DNA of 64,000 nt, taken from positions 36,127,469 to 36,191,468 of the forward strand of contig BTRK01000005.1 of the NCBI GenBank assembly GCA_036245805.1, given 5' to 3'. Source of the DNA: Pristionchus mayeri (Eukaryota > Nematoda > Chromadorea > Rhabditida > Neodiplogasteridae). A program made the translations under genes and the position numbers. The notes under the pieces were generated by a model. That model saw only the letters and a program-made list of their open reading frames with translations, did not search any database and was not told where the DNA came from. Positions 43,830-56,497 of this stretch are shown one piece after another. Each line of letters opens with the position of its first letter. The first letter of the stretch is position 1.

Positions 43830-46043
43830 TTAGAATAATTCATCACGATCTCTTTCCACGAGTTCAACAAGTGCACCCTTTAGATCGTCAGAGAAAAGAG
43901 CGAATTCGGGAGTCGACTGAACAATGACATTATTTAACAATATCATGTACGACAATAGCTTTCTTGACAACTATTAAAAAAATAACGTTGAAAAAACAAG
44001 GACAATCATGATAAAAATACCTCGATATTATCGATATCTGACTTACGAAAAAGTAATCAGACATCTATCCTGAAATAATTTAAATTAGAATGTTTGCGAG
44101 TAGACGAAATTATATAGAAAAAAATGAAAAATTAAGAAATAAGCCTTCAATTTTTCCAGCATGTACTGCCCCGATAGGTAAAGCTTCTGTGCATAAGAAA
44201 ATTTCTTCGAAAACATCAGATGCGATTCACATTGATGGATCACTTGCTATAATATTTACTTTTCCTAGATATTCCATGATAAAAAACAAACCTGCATCTA
44301 GAATCGATCTCCAAGAGCCAACAAATGGATAAGCGTGGAATCTATAATTTTGAACATTATTGAGTTGATAAGGAGAAATAAATACCGATGATCCCAACAT
44401 GCTTAATGAAGATAAACAGAAGAAGATCGATGAATTTCTGAATAATTAGCATACTATCAATGAAAACTTTAAACAACGAGGAAAAGCTTAAAATCAGGAA
44501 GTTAAGACTTTGAAGTCGTGATTATTCTTAGTGTTGTGTCTCTCACACATTGAGTTCTTATCGCAATTGTTATTGCATTTGATTAACTATTTCTGACCTC
44601 GTAGATGACCTCCTTGATTTCAAATTCATCCTTTCCATTCTCAGCGAAATCACCGTAGAACATTGCAGCGAAGACGGGAGAATGGATGGAAAGATACTGC
44701 AAAAGAGTGATTAGAAAAGTGCGCTTTTCATAATAATTCCTATGACGATTCATGCAGGAAAAAGAAGGGGAAACAATTGTATTAATTAACATTTTCCCGA
44801 ATTAACGCAAAAAAATCCCTTTTAAACACTCACATCCTTCGAAACTCGCACACTCTTGTTTCCAATGACAAGATTTACATTGTTGAGATCGTTCAGAGAG
44901 AAAAACTTTGCCAACTCAATCGGGGTACGCTCAACACCTCTTTAAAATATTCCGATTAATTCAATAGAAAACATGTGCACTTTGTCACTGAAAATATTAG
45001 TGTTCTGACTCACCCTCTAGAAGTGATCATGTGCACATGAAACTCCACGAATAATCTGATATGAACGGTATTTTTCTGCAAAATGTGCTATCTTATGCTG
45101 TGCAGTTGCATTTCATTTACAGGTCGCTTCAGTGTGGACCAACCGATCCATTGAGAGAAGGTATGATCGTTATTATCTTCATCAAATACGACATTCATCT
45201 GAAGACATTGAGATACATGGCCAAATTCACAAAAATTTGTTGTACCTCGCTGCCAAGATCACAATGGTGTATCTTCAAATGTCCAATGTGGAGCTTAATT
45301 CCTATGTTCACTTCGCATTTCCATTCTTTCCAATTATACTTCTTGCACTTCAGCACAAATTCGGATAAACCAATCATTTTTGCATTTGGACGAATGCAAG
45401 CTTTCCTATAAATAATCTCATTAGAGGTTGAAAACAAGTTCGCCCTTCTTCATAGTTGCATAGGTTCCATATTGAACAACAAATATATCAAGCTCTGAAG
45501 CATAGGTGTGCACGTCATGATCGGGGGGGGGGGGGGGGGGTACCCAACATGTTGGGTATCGATAGTACAATACCCCCTGATACCGTATATGACTACCGCG
45601 AGCTAACTTTATTTTTAAGAAGTTCTGGTACCGTGCCCAATCGATCTGGCATCGTTTCCAATCGATTGCACAGGGCCCTTCTGAAAAATAAAGCTAGTTC
45701 GCAATAGTCAGGGTTACGGTAGCCATATAATGTTTCAGGAGGTACTGTACTATCGATTGCTTATGGTATTTAGTCTTGACCTACCCATGACCTTTTATCG
45801 ATTTTCACCATGACCCCCATACGTCGAGGGGGGTACCCAACATGTTGGGTACCCCCCCCCCCCCCCGCCCGCCATGATCCCTGCACATTTATGCTCTGAA
45901 GAAAACCATCAGCATACACTATACAAATGAACGAACTAAACTCAAAACCCACCATGTGAACCCTCCCTCATTTAGCACAGCCGATTCCACTACTCCTGGA
46001 GCGAGCGAGTTCACATTCGAACAATTTTTAAATTGTCGACCAT
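43830..46043 (-). pseudogene. MATH-BTB pseudogene M1
   Basis: All parts of a BATH gene can be followed on the minus strand, but with several breaks. Exon 1 (ATG at 46043-46041) lacks 16 nt where relatives encode LRWEIE, which shifts the frame. Exon 8 has TAG in place of the Gln codon in DRFQMQ (near 44303). Exon 10 has no open frame. Exon 6 (about 44599-44697, YLSIHSPVFAAMFYGDFAEN) and the linker exon (RTPIELAKFFSLND) remain open. A 393-bp element sits in intron 1. The last exon (STPEFALFSDDLKGALVELVE) ends at 43830. Confidence 0.8.
45501..45893. mobile_element. hAT-like MITE with G18 and C15 tracts
   Basis: An 8-bp repeat CTCTGAAG flanks it (45493-45500 and 45894-45901). The ends CATAGGTGTGCACG and CATAAATGTGCAGG (inverted) agree partly. 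A run of 18 G near the left end and 15 C near the right end form matching arms. Each is next to the palindrome TACCCAACATGTTGGGTA. Confidence 0.75.
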
Positions 46044-46162
46044 TCTGGAATTAAACGTAAAAATAATCAGGTTAAGCATGTTTATGGGGATTAACTTAAC
46101 ACACTTTTCTTATAGTCATGAGCCATCACATTTTAATGTCTCGATAATTTTCATAAATCATA

Positions 46163-46192
46163 AAGATACTGAACCGATGAATCAACAACATC
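46163..46192 (-). promoter_or_regulatory. Ur-like stem-loop plus TATCTT upstream of M1
   Basis: On the minus strand: GATG, 9-nt loop, CATC, 7 nt, TATCTT. It is still present although M1 is broken. Confidence 0.55.
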
Positions 46193-46384
46193 TCTCATGG
46201 CTAATTCTGCACATTTAAAAAAAACTTTATCACCATCATTATATACGAAAGAAACAAAAGATGCAACAAAAGTAGTGATAATGATCGAGAGAATCTATTG
46301 TGGGAAAAAAGCGAGCGAAATAAAACAATAAAAGCGTCGAAAAACTATCGAAGGAACAACAATAATCGTCAACTGATTGTCGTA

Positions 46385-49300
46385 CTACAGTATCCAAGAA
46401 CCAGTTACTTCTTCAATACAATAGAAATGGAGACAAACATGATTTTTCTTGTTTGATTTAACGACTTTGATAATTCGATCGAGTATCGCAAGCTTCATTT
46501 TGTCCGAGAAATGAGCGTATTCGGGAGTCGACTGAAGATTGTATTACTAGCATATCCAGACGCCCCGCGTGCTCTCCCCTTCTACGATCGGTGAGAGATA
46601 ATGTCAAATAAACATATGATATAATACGGTAACACTACCGTTTCTCATTTTTTATTTGAAAACTGCCGACTACTTCTACCCCTTCGCCCTCGAGAGAAAC
46701 AAAATTTGACACCTCGAGATTGCAGAGCTCAAGCACAGTGGAGTAGCTCATCAGACAGAGGTTCTAAGAATGTGCGATGTCACAGGTATTATTATAGAAT
46801 ATATAAAAGTACACATTCTACCTTCAGCTTATCGAGATTGTATTGATCCCCCATTCGGAGCTTCTCTACTTTTGAGAACTTGCTCGATGTGATAAGATGC
46901 ATTTCGCACTGGGCAATCACTTGCTAAAATAGTAGTAATCAATTGCAACTCTTAGAGAATCAGAGACATGCATATCAAATTGATCTCCAAGATCCAGAAT
47001 ATGGAGAACCGTGGAGTCTGTAATTGTGTTGCATATATAAATTGACAATTAGGACGATCTACAAGGAGAAATAAAGATGATCTTCCAAGCATGTTAATGC
47101 AGACTGTTACTTCCCACTTTCGTCTGTTAGCAGTTAGTACTGAATCTGAGACTATCGCTGACTCATACAACCCGTTCTATCAGGTTGTAACAAAAGTTTT
47201 GCCCGATTTTCCAATTTTCGTTTTAAGCATACGCCGTCTTTTATTCTCAAGATATTTTCATACTGTTTCCTATATTCGTTGAGTGATTGGATACTCTTTC
47301 TATCACACATTAGTATAAAGCAAACCATTTGATATCATGGTCGCATTTCAAAGTTAAAGGTACTGCTTTTGATATCTGCACTACATATTTTTGGGGTCAG
47401 CACTCTATGGACATCCGTGATAATGCAAATATCAAGGTATATTTGGAAAGTGTGATGAGCAAGCATAATAAAGAAATATCTAAATAGGGATTACCACAAA
47501 AAGCGTTACAGAAACTCAGGTCATTTTTTAACTTTTGTCAAAAAGGGCTTGGTCGGAATCAGTTCCTTACACCGCATAGCCGTAGCCGTAAGTCTATCGA
47601 TTTCAAATGCATTTAAACTTTAAGTACCTTCCCTGGTAAGCTCACATTTATTTTCAAGTGGACATAAAATGATTCTATTAAAAAATTCAATATTGCATAC
47701 TCAGATACTGATATTAAAGTGTCGAAATTGATGTTTCCATAAATGCCATGTTTCCAGCATACAAGAAAGCTCAGACTTTATATTGTTAACTGAACAAGCA
47801 ACTCTTACTCTATCACTTATTGGCTTGGCATAGTCAGGGATAGCTTCCTTTTGAGGAGATCGACTCGAACTATGTACACCGAATTCCAATATTTTGGCTG
47901 TGATGACCATGATTCAAAATTTCAGAAAATATCAATTTTCTAGAAGCGGAAAAGGCTATGCTCCATTATTCCTTTATTATATAAAGCCCCATGGTAGTAG
48001 ATGTAAAAGAACTTAAGATAAAGCCAGAATGTTTGATTTTTGAATCAAGATCAACAATCCTTTGATCAATGATTATTCGCGAATAATCGATTTCAATGAT
48101 CTGAAAATTGTGATACATTGAAACAACAACTAGATCCAATATAGTTTTAGAAAGTACATCCAACGGGCTTGCCACTCCACTATATGAGATTATACAACAA
48201 TGTTTTCTCTTAGAATATGAGCGTGACAAACAAATATGTGTGCATCGTGAATATTTCACTTTTGGCGAAATCGGGTTTTCTCGCATTCCCTGAACGCGGG
48301 ATGTGATTCGAAGATGTGAATATAATGAACAAGTATTACCCAAATATATGCTATAAAGTTAGGTCGTGACGTTTCAAGCGAAGCCTTTTAGGATATTTAA
48401 AACTTCATGGTCGAAATCGGGCAAAACTTTTGTTACAACCTAATACTTGAAATTGCTGATATGATGATATTGTGATGATTTCTCAATTCATCATGTTTGT
48501 CGATTTAAGAGCTCATCAATGCTTTTCGAAAGCGTGAAAATTCTATCGCAAATATTCAAGAACTATGTTTAAACCATTACCGGTAATCTGAGGTTGCACG
48601 AGGAAAATATACTGCATAAGGTCGATGAACTCCTGAATTTATGTGTAAAATTTTTTAAAAAATAAAACTATGATTAATGGGTGCAAAAGTGTTTTAAAAA
48701 TAGAGTGTGGAATTAATTATCTCTAGTTATCTGACCTCATAGACGACATCTTCGATCTTGACTTCATCCTTTCCGTTCTCTGCGAAATCGCCGTAGAACA
48801 TTGCAGCGAACACGGGAGAATGAACGGAGAGATACTGTGAAAAATATTTTAAATAGAATATTCAGTTTTATCCAACATTTTACACGTTTGCAAATTGCAG
48901 TTTCATATTGTGGAACAATAAAAATGTTTAGAAAACCTATTCAATATACCCTTTGGCGACATGTAAAATGCTTACATCCTTCGACACTCGTAGTTTCTTG
49001 TCTCCGATCAGCAAAGTGGCATTGATGGTTTCGCAGGGAGAACAGAATTTGGTCAGATTAATAGGCGCATGTCCGAAGCCGCTAATAATAAATCCATCAA
49101 TCAATAAGTTAAATATCTATCGCAATTACACAACTATCACAAATATAACTCACTCTTCCGAACGTTTGATAGAGATTTTGAATTCGGCAATGACTTTATT
49201 GTCAATAATCCAGGGCTGTAAAAAGTTAAATGTCATTTATATTGTACAAGTACTGCATACGTGAGACTGCTTCAAACCAGACCAAAAAAATACTGATTTG

Positions 49301-49817
49301 AATGCTTCGACACCGTGATTTTCATTGAATGCCGCTGCACGCTCAGGAAGTAAAGATTGTTAACAGCACCATGTTGTCGACAAAATACCTTGCACATATA
49401 ATCTCCATAACTGGTTCTGTAGATAACAAATTCCACATCCGCTTCGCATTTCCAGCCACCGACCACTTATTCTTTTTACAACTCAGCTCGTAATCAATCC
49501 AATCCTCTTGTCCAATGCTCGGACGGATAGATGTTTTCCTACATATATGTATAATTTCAACAAGTAAAGATCATTTTTACCAGCAAACTGTACGTAAAAG
49601 ATAATTAGTCTAGATATTAATTATATTTTACGCATCGCACAGGTGTAATTGAACAGAAAAAAAGAAATCATAAGAAACTTATAGTATGAAATAATTACTC
49701 GAAATCTCACCATTCGAATCCTCGCTCGTTGACGACTTTAGGCTGAACTGCATCCAGAGTGAGTGTATCGACATTCTCGAGTTCCCATCGAAGAACAATT
49801 TTCGAATTGTCGCCCAT
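46385..49817 (-). CDS. MATH-BTB protein M2
   Basis: The ATG at 49817 follows tttcag. Exon 1 49817-49711 encodes MGDNSKIVLRWELENVDT. MATH exon 2 (about 49540-49391), exons 3-4, the linker (49081-48976), the BTB core (48836-48738, YLSVHSPVFAAMFYGDFAEN) and exon 7 (about 48637-48586) follow. Exon 8 (about 47016-46968) lies beyond a 1.26-kb mariner-type insertion, then exons 9 and 10. The last exon (46531-46385, STPEYAHFSDKMKLAILDR) runs past the usual stop and adds about 20 residues before TAG. The exon 8 donor differs slightly (CAT/gtctct). No break was found, so it is probably a functional cullin-3 adaptor. Confidence 0.7.
47180..48443. mobile_element. Mariner-type element in intron 7 of M2
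   Basis: Inverted ends TYAGGTTGTAACAAAAGTTT are flanked by TA. No transposase is readable. Its ends resemble the element at 52564. Confidence 0.8.
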
Positions 49818-49864
49818 TCTGAAATTTATCTGAGGAAGATTGGCTGAGTGAAGGTAGTGGGGAT

Positions 49865-49894
49865 GAGATACTGTAGCGATGCACAATCAACATC
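49865..49894 (-). promoter_or_regulatory. Ur-like stem-loop plus TATCTC upstream of M2
   Basis: GATG, 9-nt loop, CATC, 7 nt, TATCTC (last base differs), 44 nt before the acceptor of M2. Confidence 0.55.
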
Positions 49895-50260
49895 TCTGGT
49901 CAATCAACACAATATACGACATCAACTTTTATCAAAAAATCAAGCAATACAAAAACAAAGAAACACAAGAAATAAGAAAAGGAAATAGGTCAAACAATTT
50001 AGAGAGATAAATGGACAGGAATAAACGAACTAGAGTAGAGTAGCAACACACCACTAAGATAGTGTCTCTACAGTACTAATTCTTCCTGATCGAATTTCCA
50101 ATAAACGAATCCAATTTATTTGGCCGATTTAACGAGTTTCATCATTCGATCGAGAATTCCTTTCAGTCTGTCAGAGAAAGTTGAGTATTCGGGAGTTGAC
50201 TGCAAATAACCTCTTAAAATTATGATAGCAAACTATTAGTAATATTTTTACATGGACATA

Positions 50261-51436
50261 CAGTAGCGCTCATAAGTCATGGGACACTTTTTGCTTTTAT
50301 TGTAACTTTTTGCACATGAAAGGCATAATTCTAGCACTAAGGTGGGATGTACCAAATCCATTGGAGATTATGCTCATGATATTGGGGTATGACGCAATGA
50401 CCTAGTTATATCGTAGTGATGATGCAATCAAAGTGAACTTTTTCAAAACTTCATTATTCTTACATGGATTTTTTCCTACTCGCCAAACTTTATGGGGTTG
50501 GAGATATGGTCGAGGACTACCCAGAAAACTTTTTTGAGGTTGCTACGCGACCGAACATTTGATGCAACTTTGCTGCAAAATCGAGGTCGAAAATTCTGAT
50601 CTCGGTTCCTAGTCAAGCTAGAGACTGGTTCAAGGCATCAAAATGATCGTCAGCATGAGTCCAGATGATCCTGAGAATATGAACACAAAAACTCATAATT
50701 TGCCCTCAGGGCATTAAAAAATCGCTTTTTTTGCATGATCATTTTTTGGACATCCATAACTTTGGGGGAAATGCGGGTAAAAATCTGGTTTTTGCATAGG
50801 AATCTTCAAAATGTATTGAAGATCTGATTTCCAAATTTTTAGAGCGGTTGGATGTCTTTCCTACCCGCGGCGTGCGTTTTTCCGAGGTATACTAGGGTCC
50901 GGAAACATCCTGCTTACGCACTCTCGTCGTCGGCACTCTCTCGCCCATAGGGGTAAACAAGGTGTTCCGGACCCCAGTATTCCTCGGAAAAACTCACGCC
51001 GCGATATTGTTTTCATATTCCTAGGATCATCTGGAATCATCATGGCGATCATTTTGATGCCTAGATCCAGTCTCTAGCTTGACTAGGAACCGAGATCTGA
51101 ATTTTCGACCTCGATTTTGCAGCAAGGCTGCAGCAAATGTGCGGTCGCGCAGCAACCTCAAAATTTTTTTCTGGGTAGGCCTCGGGCATGACTCCAACCT
51201 CAGAAAGTTTGGCGAGCTGGAAAAAATCCATGTAAGAATAATGCCGTTTTGAAAAAGTACACTTTGATTGCGTCATCACTACGCCATAACTAGGTTATTG
51301 TGTCATACTCCAATATCATGAGCATAATCTCCAATGGATTTGGTACATCCTACATTAGTGCTAGAATGATGCCTTTCCTGGGCAAAAAATTTTACAATAA
51401 AATCAAAAAGTGTCCCATGACTTATGAGCGCTACTG
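50261..51436. mobile_element. 1.2-kb palindromic element with TA target site
   Basis: Inverted arms of about 590 bp start CAGTAGCGCTCATAAGTCAT and are flanked by TA (50259-50260 and 51437-51438). These ends and the TA target fit Tc1-like elements. It has no transposase. It occupies the place of exons 9-10 of M3. Confidence 0.85.
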
Positions 51437-51471
51437 TATCTCAAGAGCGCTTATCTGCCGTGCAGAAGTAT

Positions 51472-51555
51472 ACCAAAACATTTAACTATTGTAATAGCAA
51501 CCAAAACATTTAACTATTGTAATAGCAACCAAAACATTTAACTATTGTAATAGCA
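51472..51555. repeat. 28-bp tandem repeat, three copies
   Basis: CCAAAACATTTAACTATTGT plus AATAGCAA is repeated exactly three times next to the palindromic element, in the remaining intron of M3. Confidence 0.9.
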
Positions 51556-52563
51556 AACCTGCATCTGGAATCGATCTGCAAGAGGGAGTACATGGGGGAG
51601 CGTTGAATCTAATTTGGAAAAAAATTAAAACATTGAAAAGTCGAAAAAATATACTTGAAAGCTGGCATTGCACAATGAAGATACATTGAAGAAGGTCGAT
51701 GAATTCCTGAATTCTCATATTAATTAATTTTGGAGAAAATTCATAAGAATCAATGCTTAAGGATACTTAGCGATAAAGTTTCAGAGAAGTTTGATAATTG
51801 ACCTCATAGATAATATCCTTGATTTCCACTTCCTTTTGCCCATTCTCAGCGAAATTTCCGAAGAACAGTGCAGTGAAGACAGGAGAGTGGATGGCCAGAT
51901 ACTGAATAAATTATAACAATAATGATTCAAATATAAACTAAAGCTACGCATATATGTAACGTACACGTTGTTTGCTCAATAATTTGATTAAATAAATATT
52001 CTTTTGATATATTATTTGGATCTTCACGGCAATAAATAAGCAAAGTTACTCGCAATGTTTTATACTACGCCTGATGATACTGAAAAATCTAAAAAGAAAC
52101 TCACATCCTTTGAAATTCGCAGTTTTTTGTCTCCAAAGACCAGAGTGATATTGTTAAGCTCGTAAGGAGAGCAGAACTTGGTCAGATCAATTGACTAATG
52201 CTCGAATCCGCTTAAGAATAGTTGTATAATTTAAAGAAATAATACCTAATCACTGCAAATATGAACATTGACTCTCCCTTGCGACAAAGTGATGCCGATA
52301 TGAAACTCCACGGATATTTTGTTGCCGATGGCCCATTCCTATTAAAGTGTAATCGCATAGTTTGATTGAATTGGAAAAATATTAATAATACGACACACAT
52401 GTATAAAGTGAGCAACAAACACATTTAAAAATTAAATAATCAAGTGACTTACAGCCTGTTTCATATTCGACCATCCCAGCAAATAAGAGAACGTATGGAG
52501 ACTTCTCTCTTCGTAGAACGTAACAGTAGCCTGGACTAAGCGAGTTACAACGCCAATTATATA

Positions 52564-53463
52564 TCAGGTTGTCTCAAAAGTTTCGCCCGGTTTTACGAAT
52601 TTTACATTTTGGCGTACCCTGCTCTTCAAACTCGATCAATCCTCATATGTCCTTCTGTGATCGAAGAGTACTTGGATACTCTTTCGAATAAAAGTAATCA
52701 CAGTTCTCTGCATTTAGAAATACACTCACAGCGAACTGCCAAATTTAGCGAAGATTGATGATCAATCAAAATTTTTATTTACTTATAGTTGAAATACGAA
52801 GTGTGATATGGACAAACCTAACATACTTTTGTAAAGTGTGATTAGTGGTCATGTTGATGGATGCCTTTTAATAAGAACCCCATATTATACCAACTTGGGA
52901 TGAGTGCCTATTCAAAAATTTGCACTAGCTACATTTCCGATCGCAGATATTTCACAGTTCTGGATCTTTTGTGATTGACCTAGTTACCTCAATAGTTGTG
53001 GGTTTTGAAGTACTCTATGTTGTTAGTATTCTATTTAAATTCGGGAGGTCGGCAGCTAACTGTTCGAGAGCAGCACTTTTCTAAACCCAGACGCCGAAAT
53101 TTGATCATCGGAATCATTCGTTTTTCGAATCCTCCGCTTCCTGCAAATTTTGAATGCCCGATGTTTTGAGATAATTTGAAAGGGTAACTCTAGATATGCC
53201 TCCCTTCAAATGGGCAAAGTCACTTGCGAACTCATTTTCAAATTTTTGGGGACCAACAAAGCATATCCAAAAATCGTGATTTTCTGAGTTTTCTATACTT
53301 TATTTATTTACTCGTGTAATATGCGAACTAGCATCTATTCAAACATATGATTGTAATCTACTTACACACTACCTACGTGTATAAAAAAGAATTTCCAACA
53401 AATCAATGTTGGCCAGAAAAAACTTTAAAAATGAAATCGGGCTAAACTTTTGAGACAACCTAA
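52564..53463. mobile_element. Non-autonomous mariner-type element in M3
   Basis: Inverted ends TYAGGTTGTCTCAAAAGTTT are flanked by TA; 900 bp with no transposase. It lies in intron 2 of M3. Confidence 0.8.
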
Positions 53464-54218
53464 TAACTGTTTAAAATATAACAAAACTGTTTAATTATTC
53501 AATAGTTTGGCAGTTCCCCAGTTTAGGAGAAGCCCAATTCCTCTCAAACTCCGCCCCTTCCGTCTACCTTACACCAGGTTTCTTTGGCTTAGGCTTAGGA
53601 TGATGCGTAATGTCCGCAATTTGACATTGGGCTCATGATCAATTAACTTAACAGTGGAAAGGACTGATGTCTGAGCTATATCCTTAATCTGGAGAATACC
53701 AATTATTTTATTACCTCACCAGTTGGATCCCAATAAATTCCTGCGATCGACATTGCAACATACGCTTCAGATCTCCAGTTCTTCCACTTATTCTTCTCAC
53801 AAATTATGGAGAAGTCAATAAAATCGCTATCGCTCTTATCCGGACAGATGGAAGCTTTCCTACAAAGAATACATAAAAATATGACAGCCAAACTGTGTTT
53901 CGTGATTATGTTTTTAGTATGTATTTTTGAAAAGCAAGTACGAAAAATATTCCTATAAAGATGCTATAAAACTAGCATGTTTCATAGGAATCAATGAAGA
54001 ACACTCCAAACGTAACCATTCGAATCCTCCCTTGCTAAACACTGGTGATTCCAATACTCCTGGAGTGACTGTATCTGCATTCTCGATTTCCCATCGAAGA
54101 ACAAATTGCGAATTGTCCGCCATCCTGGAAGTGAACTTTTGAGGCTGAAACATCGAAACGTATGTCAAATTGTGTGTACAACCGGAATGTTGAGATGCTG
54201 AGCAAGCAAAGATCTATA

Positions 54219-54250
54219 AAGGTACTTTTATGATGCATGATTTCAACATC
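54219..54250 (-). promoter_or_regulatory. Ur-like stem-loop plus TACCTT upstream of M3
   Basis: GATG, 11-nt loop, CATC, 7 nt, TACCTT, about 93 nt before the M3 acceptor. Confidence 0.55.
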
Positions 54251-54466
54251 TCTGGTTAACTACTACCACTCAACATAAACGTTTATCGATTACGTTCTTA
54301 AAATATCGTTCGATTTTCTTGAGAGAAATTGATAGGAATACAAAAAGGAGAATAAACAAGACAAGAACAACAATCGACTCATCACTGTATTGTTACCGCA
54401 TCACTACCAATCAACCGGTTCATTCTTGAATGGATCCTCAGAGAGAATTCGAAGGAATATGTGAAT

Positions 54467-56183
54467 CTAATTGGTTGAATTGCCAATTCTCATCGCTCGA
54501 TCGAGAATCGCAGCCTTCATATCATTAGAGAACTGAGCGTACTCCGGAGTCGACTGTACAAAAAGAATTCGAATTATACTTCGAAATTAAATAAAAAAAA
54601 TTCGATCAACGCACCTCAAGAGTGAATAACTCAGATACCGAAGTGTAACTCAGCAGACATTTCATCTAAAGTGATTATTATTAGTAAAGGAAGAGTAAAA
54701 GGAATCAGTTCATAACGCAAACGAGACATGTTTCACCGTAGAAAACTTATAGAACAATGTCATTTAGCAATACTTTTCAGCTAAAATAAATAGTACGGGT
54801 GAGTCTAAATTTAAAATTTGACCTTGAGCCTTTCAAGTTTGTATTGATCAGACAGTTGAAGCTTCTGTGCCATTGAGAACTTGGTCGTTTTCATCAAAAA
54901 TTCCTCGGAATGAACAAGAACTTGCTGAAATGAAAGAAAGTTATATATTTTCTAGAGATGAACAAGCCTTCATCTGAAATCGATCTCCAAGAACCAAGAC
55001 GTGAAGTAGAGTGGAATCTGAAAATATTCAATTTCTTGGGTGAGAGAAAATAGATGGATACCGGTAATCTGAGCTGAAACAGGGAAGGTCGATTGAAGGA
55101 GGTCGACGAATTCCTGAAGCGTTCGTTTAGATACAATGTATGCAAGGATTAAAACATTCCTTACTAAAGGAAAATATTGATTTGAATCTGTATCAGAATT
55201 AATGATGAATAAATTCGAAGAAAAGGCAATCAATATGATTGAAAACCTAACCATCAATTATTCGTTTTCGATCTAATTGATCGAAATAAATCTTTGAAAT
55301 TTCTCACCTCGTAGACAACATCCTTGATCTCCTCTTCCTCCTTGTTCTTCTCAGCGAAATCTCCAAAGAACATTGTAGCGAAGACAGGAGAGTTGATGGC
55401 CAGATACTGTGAAATATGTAATATCATCATTGGCACTAATTTTCTGAACAGCCTAAACAATCACAATTTCAATAGGGAACATGACAAATGATCATGGTCA
55501 TTACGTACTTAAATTTTTGTCATATTGAGAAGAAATACCAACATCCTTCGAAACGAGCAGTTTCTTGCCTCCGATAATCAGAGTAACGTTGTTAGGTGAA
55601 TTTGAAGAATTGGTCAGATCAATCGGTGAATGCTCGGATCCACTTAGAATATAAAGTATTATTATAGGAACAAACAAGCTCAACTCACCCATACGAACTT
55701 ATTATATTAATGGTGAACTCGAAGATATGCTTATTGTCAACAATATGCATTGGGTATCCGTTGTCAAATGAACAAACACTGTGACTTTCATCGCTGATGA
55801 ATTGTCTCTATAGTTATTACAATTACGAAAACAAATGAATAACTATCACCTTCTCAGAATAATTTCCTTGTTCTCCGTGGATTACAAATTCCACATTCGC
55901 GTCGCATTTCCAGTCACCATTCTTACTCTCACAAGCGAGCAAGAACTTGGTATAAGGAGAACGAAAGCGGGAAGACAAATCGGTAGAAACTTTCCTATAA
56001 ATATTTTAATAAGAAGCGATTCAGATGACAGCAACAAGTTATCAGTAAATAATAGGATATGCAAAAATCTCACCATTCGAATCCACCGCCATTAAACACT
56101 GCAGATTCCACCACAGTTCCGGGAACGTATGAGTTCGCATCCTCGATTTCGAAGCTAACAACGAATTTGGAATCGTTGGCCAT
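54467..56183 (-). CDS. MATH-BTB protein M4 (exons 3 and 4 fused)
   Basis: The ATG at 56183 follows ccag and opens MANDSKFVVSFEIEDANS. Exon 2 (about 55993-55850) is normal. Exons 3 and 4 of the standard gene are joined without an intron (about 55806-55690, VCSFDNGYPMHIVDNKHIFEF). Linker (SPIDLTNSSNSPNNVT), BTB core (about 55407-55308, YLAINSPVFATMFFGDFAEKN), exons 7-10 and exon 11 (STPEYAQFSNDMKAAILDR, TAG 54469-54467) are open. I see no stop or frameshift. It is the most compact gene of the right-hand array and probably functional. Confidence 0.7.
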
Positions 56184-56226
56184 CCTGAAAAATCTGGACC
56201 TCAATAAAAATAGTGAGAAGTTCAAT

Positions 56227-56255
56227 GAGATACTGATCGATGCATCATTAACATC
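56227..56255 (-). promoter_or_regulatory. Ur-like stem-loop plus TATCTC upstream of M4
   Basis: GATG, 9-nt loop, CATC, 6 nt, TATCTC (last base differs), 40 nt before the M4 acceptor. Confidence 0.55.
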
Positions 56256-56497
56256 TCGTATAAATTCGGGAACGGGAAATAAAATTAAACAATAACGTTT
56301 ATTAACTCTACAGTGGTAGAGGTGAAACAATAAAGACAAAACAGGAATTAAGTAAAGCGATTGCATTATTTACTTCCGAGTAAAAATTCGAGAGGACAAA
56401 TGAAGCGAATCAACAATAGAATGAGCAAAATCAGGGACAACTACTTGTTCTTCAAAAAGTTCCACCAATGGAAATTAAACTAATCATGATTAAATAG

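Larger units (their letters stand above)
50116..54123 (-). pseudogene. MATH-BTB pseudogene M3
   Basis: Exon 1 (54123-54017) encodes MADNSQFVLRWEIENADT and exon 2 (about 53860-53716) is normal. After a 900-bp mariner insertion come exons 3 and 4. The linker exon has an in-frame TAG at 52197-52195, just before SIDLTKFCSP. The BTB core (about 51901-51803, YLAIHSPVFTALFFGNFAEN), exon 7 and exon 8 remain open. Exons 9 and 10 are missing, and a 1.2-kb palindromic element lies in their place. The last exon (STPEYSTFSDRLKGILDR) is intact and in phase with exon 8. A truncated MATH protein is the most it could make from the first ATG. Confidence 0.75.

Noticed and set aside
51472..51555. Tandem repeat considered as a CRISPR array
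   Set aside because: The 28-bp units are head-to-tail without spacers, and the DNA is eukaryotic.
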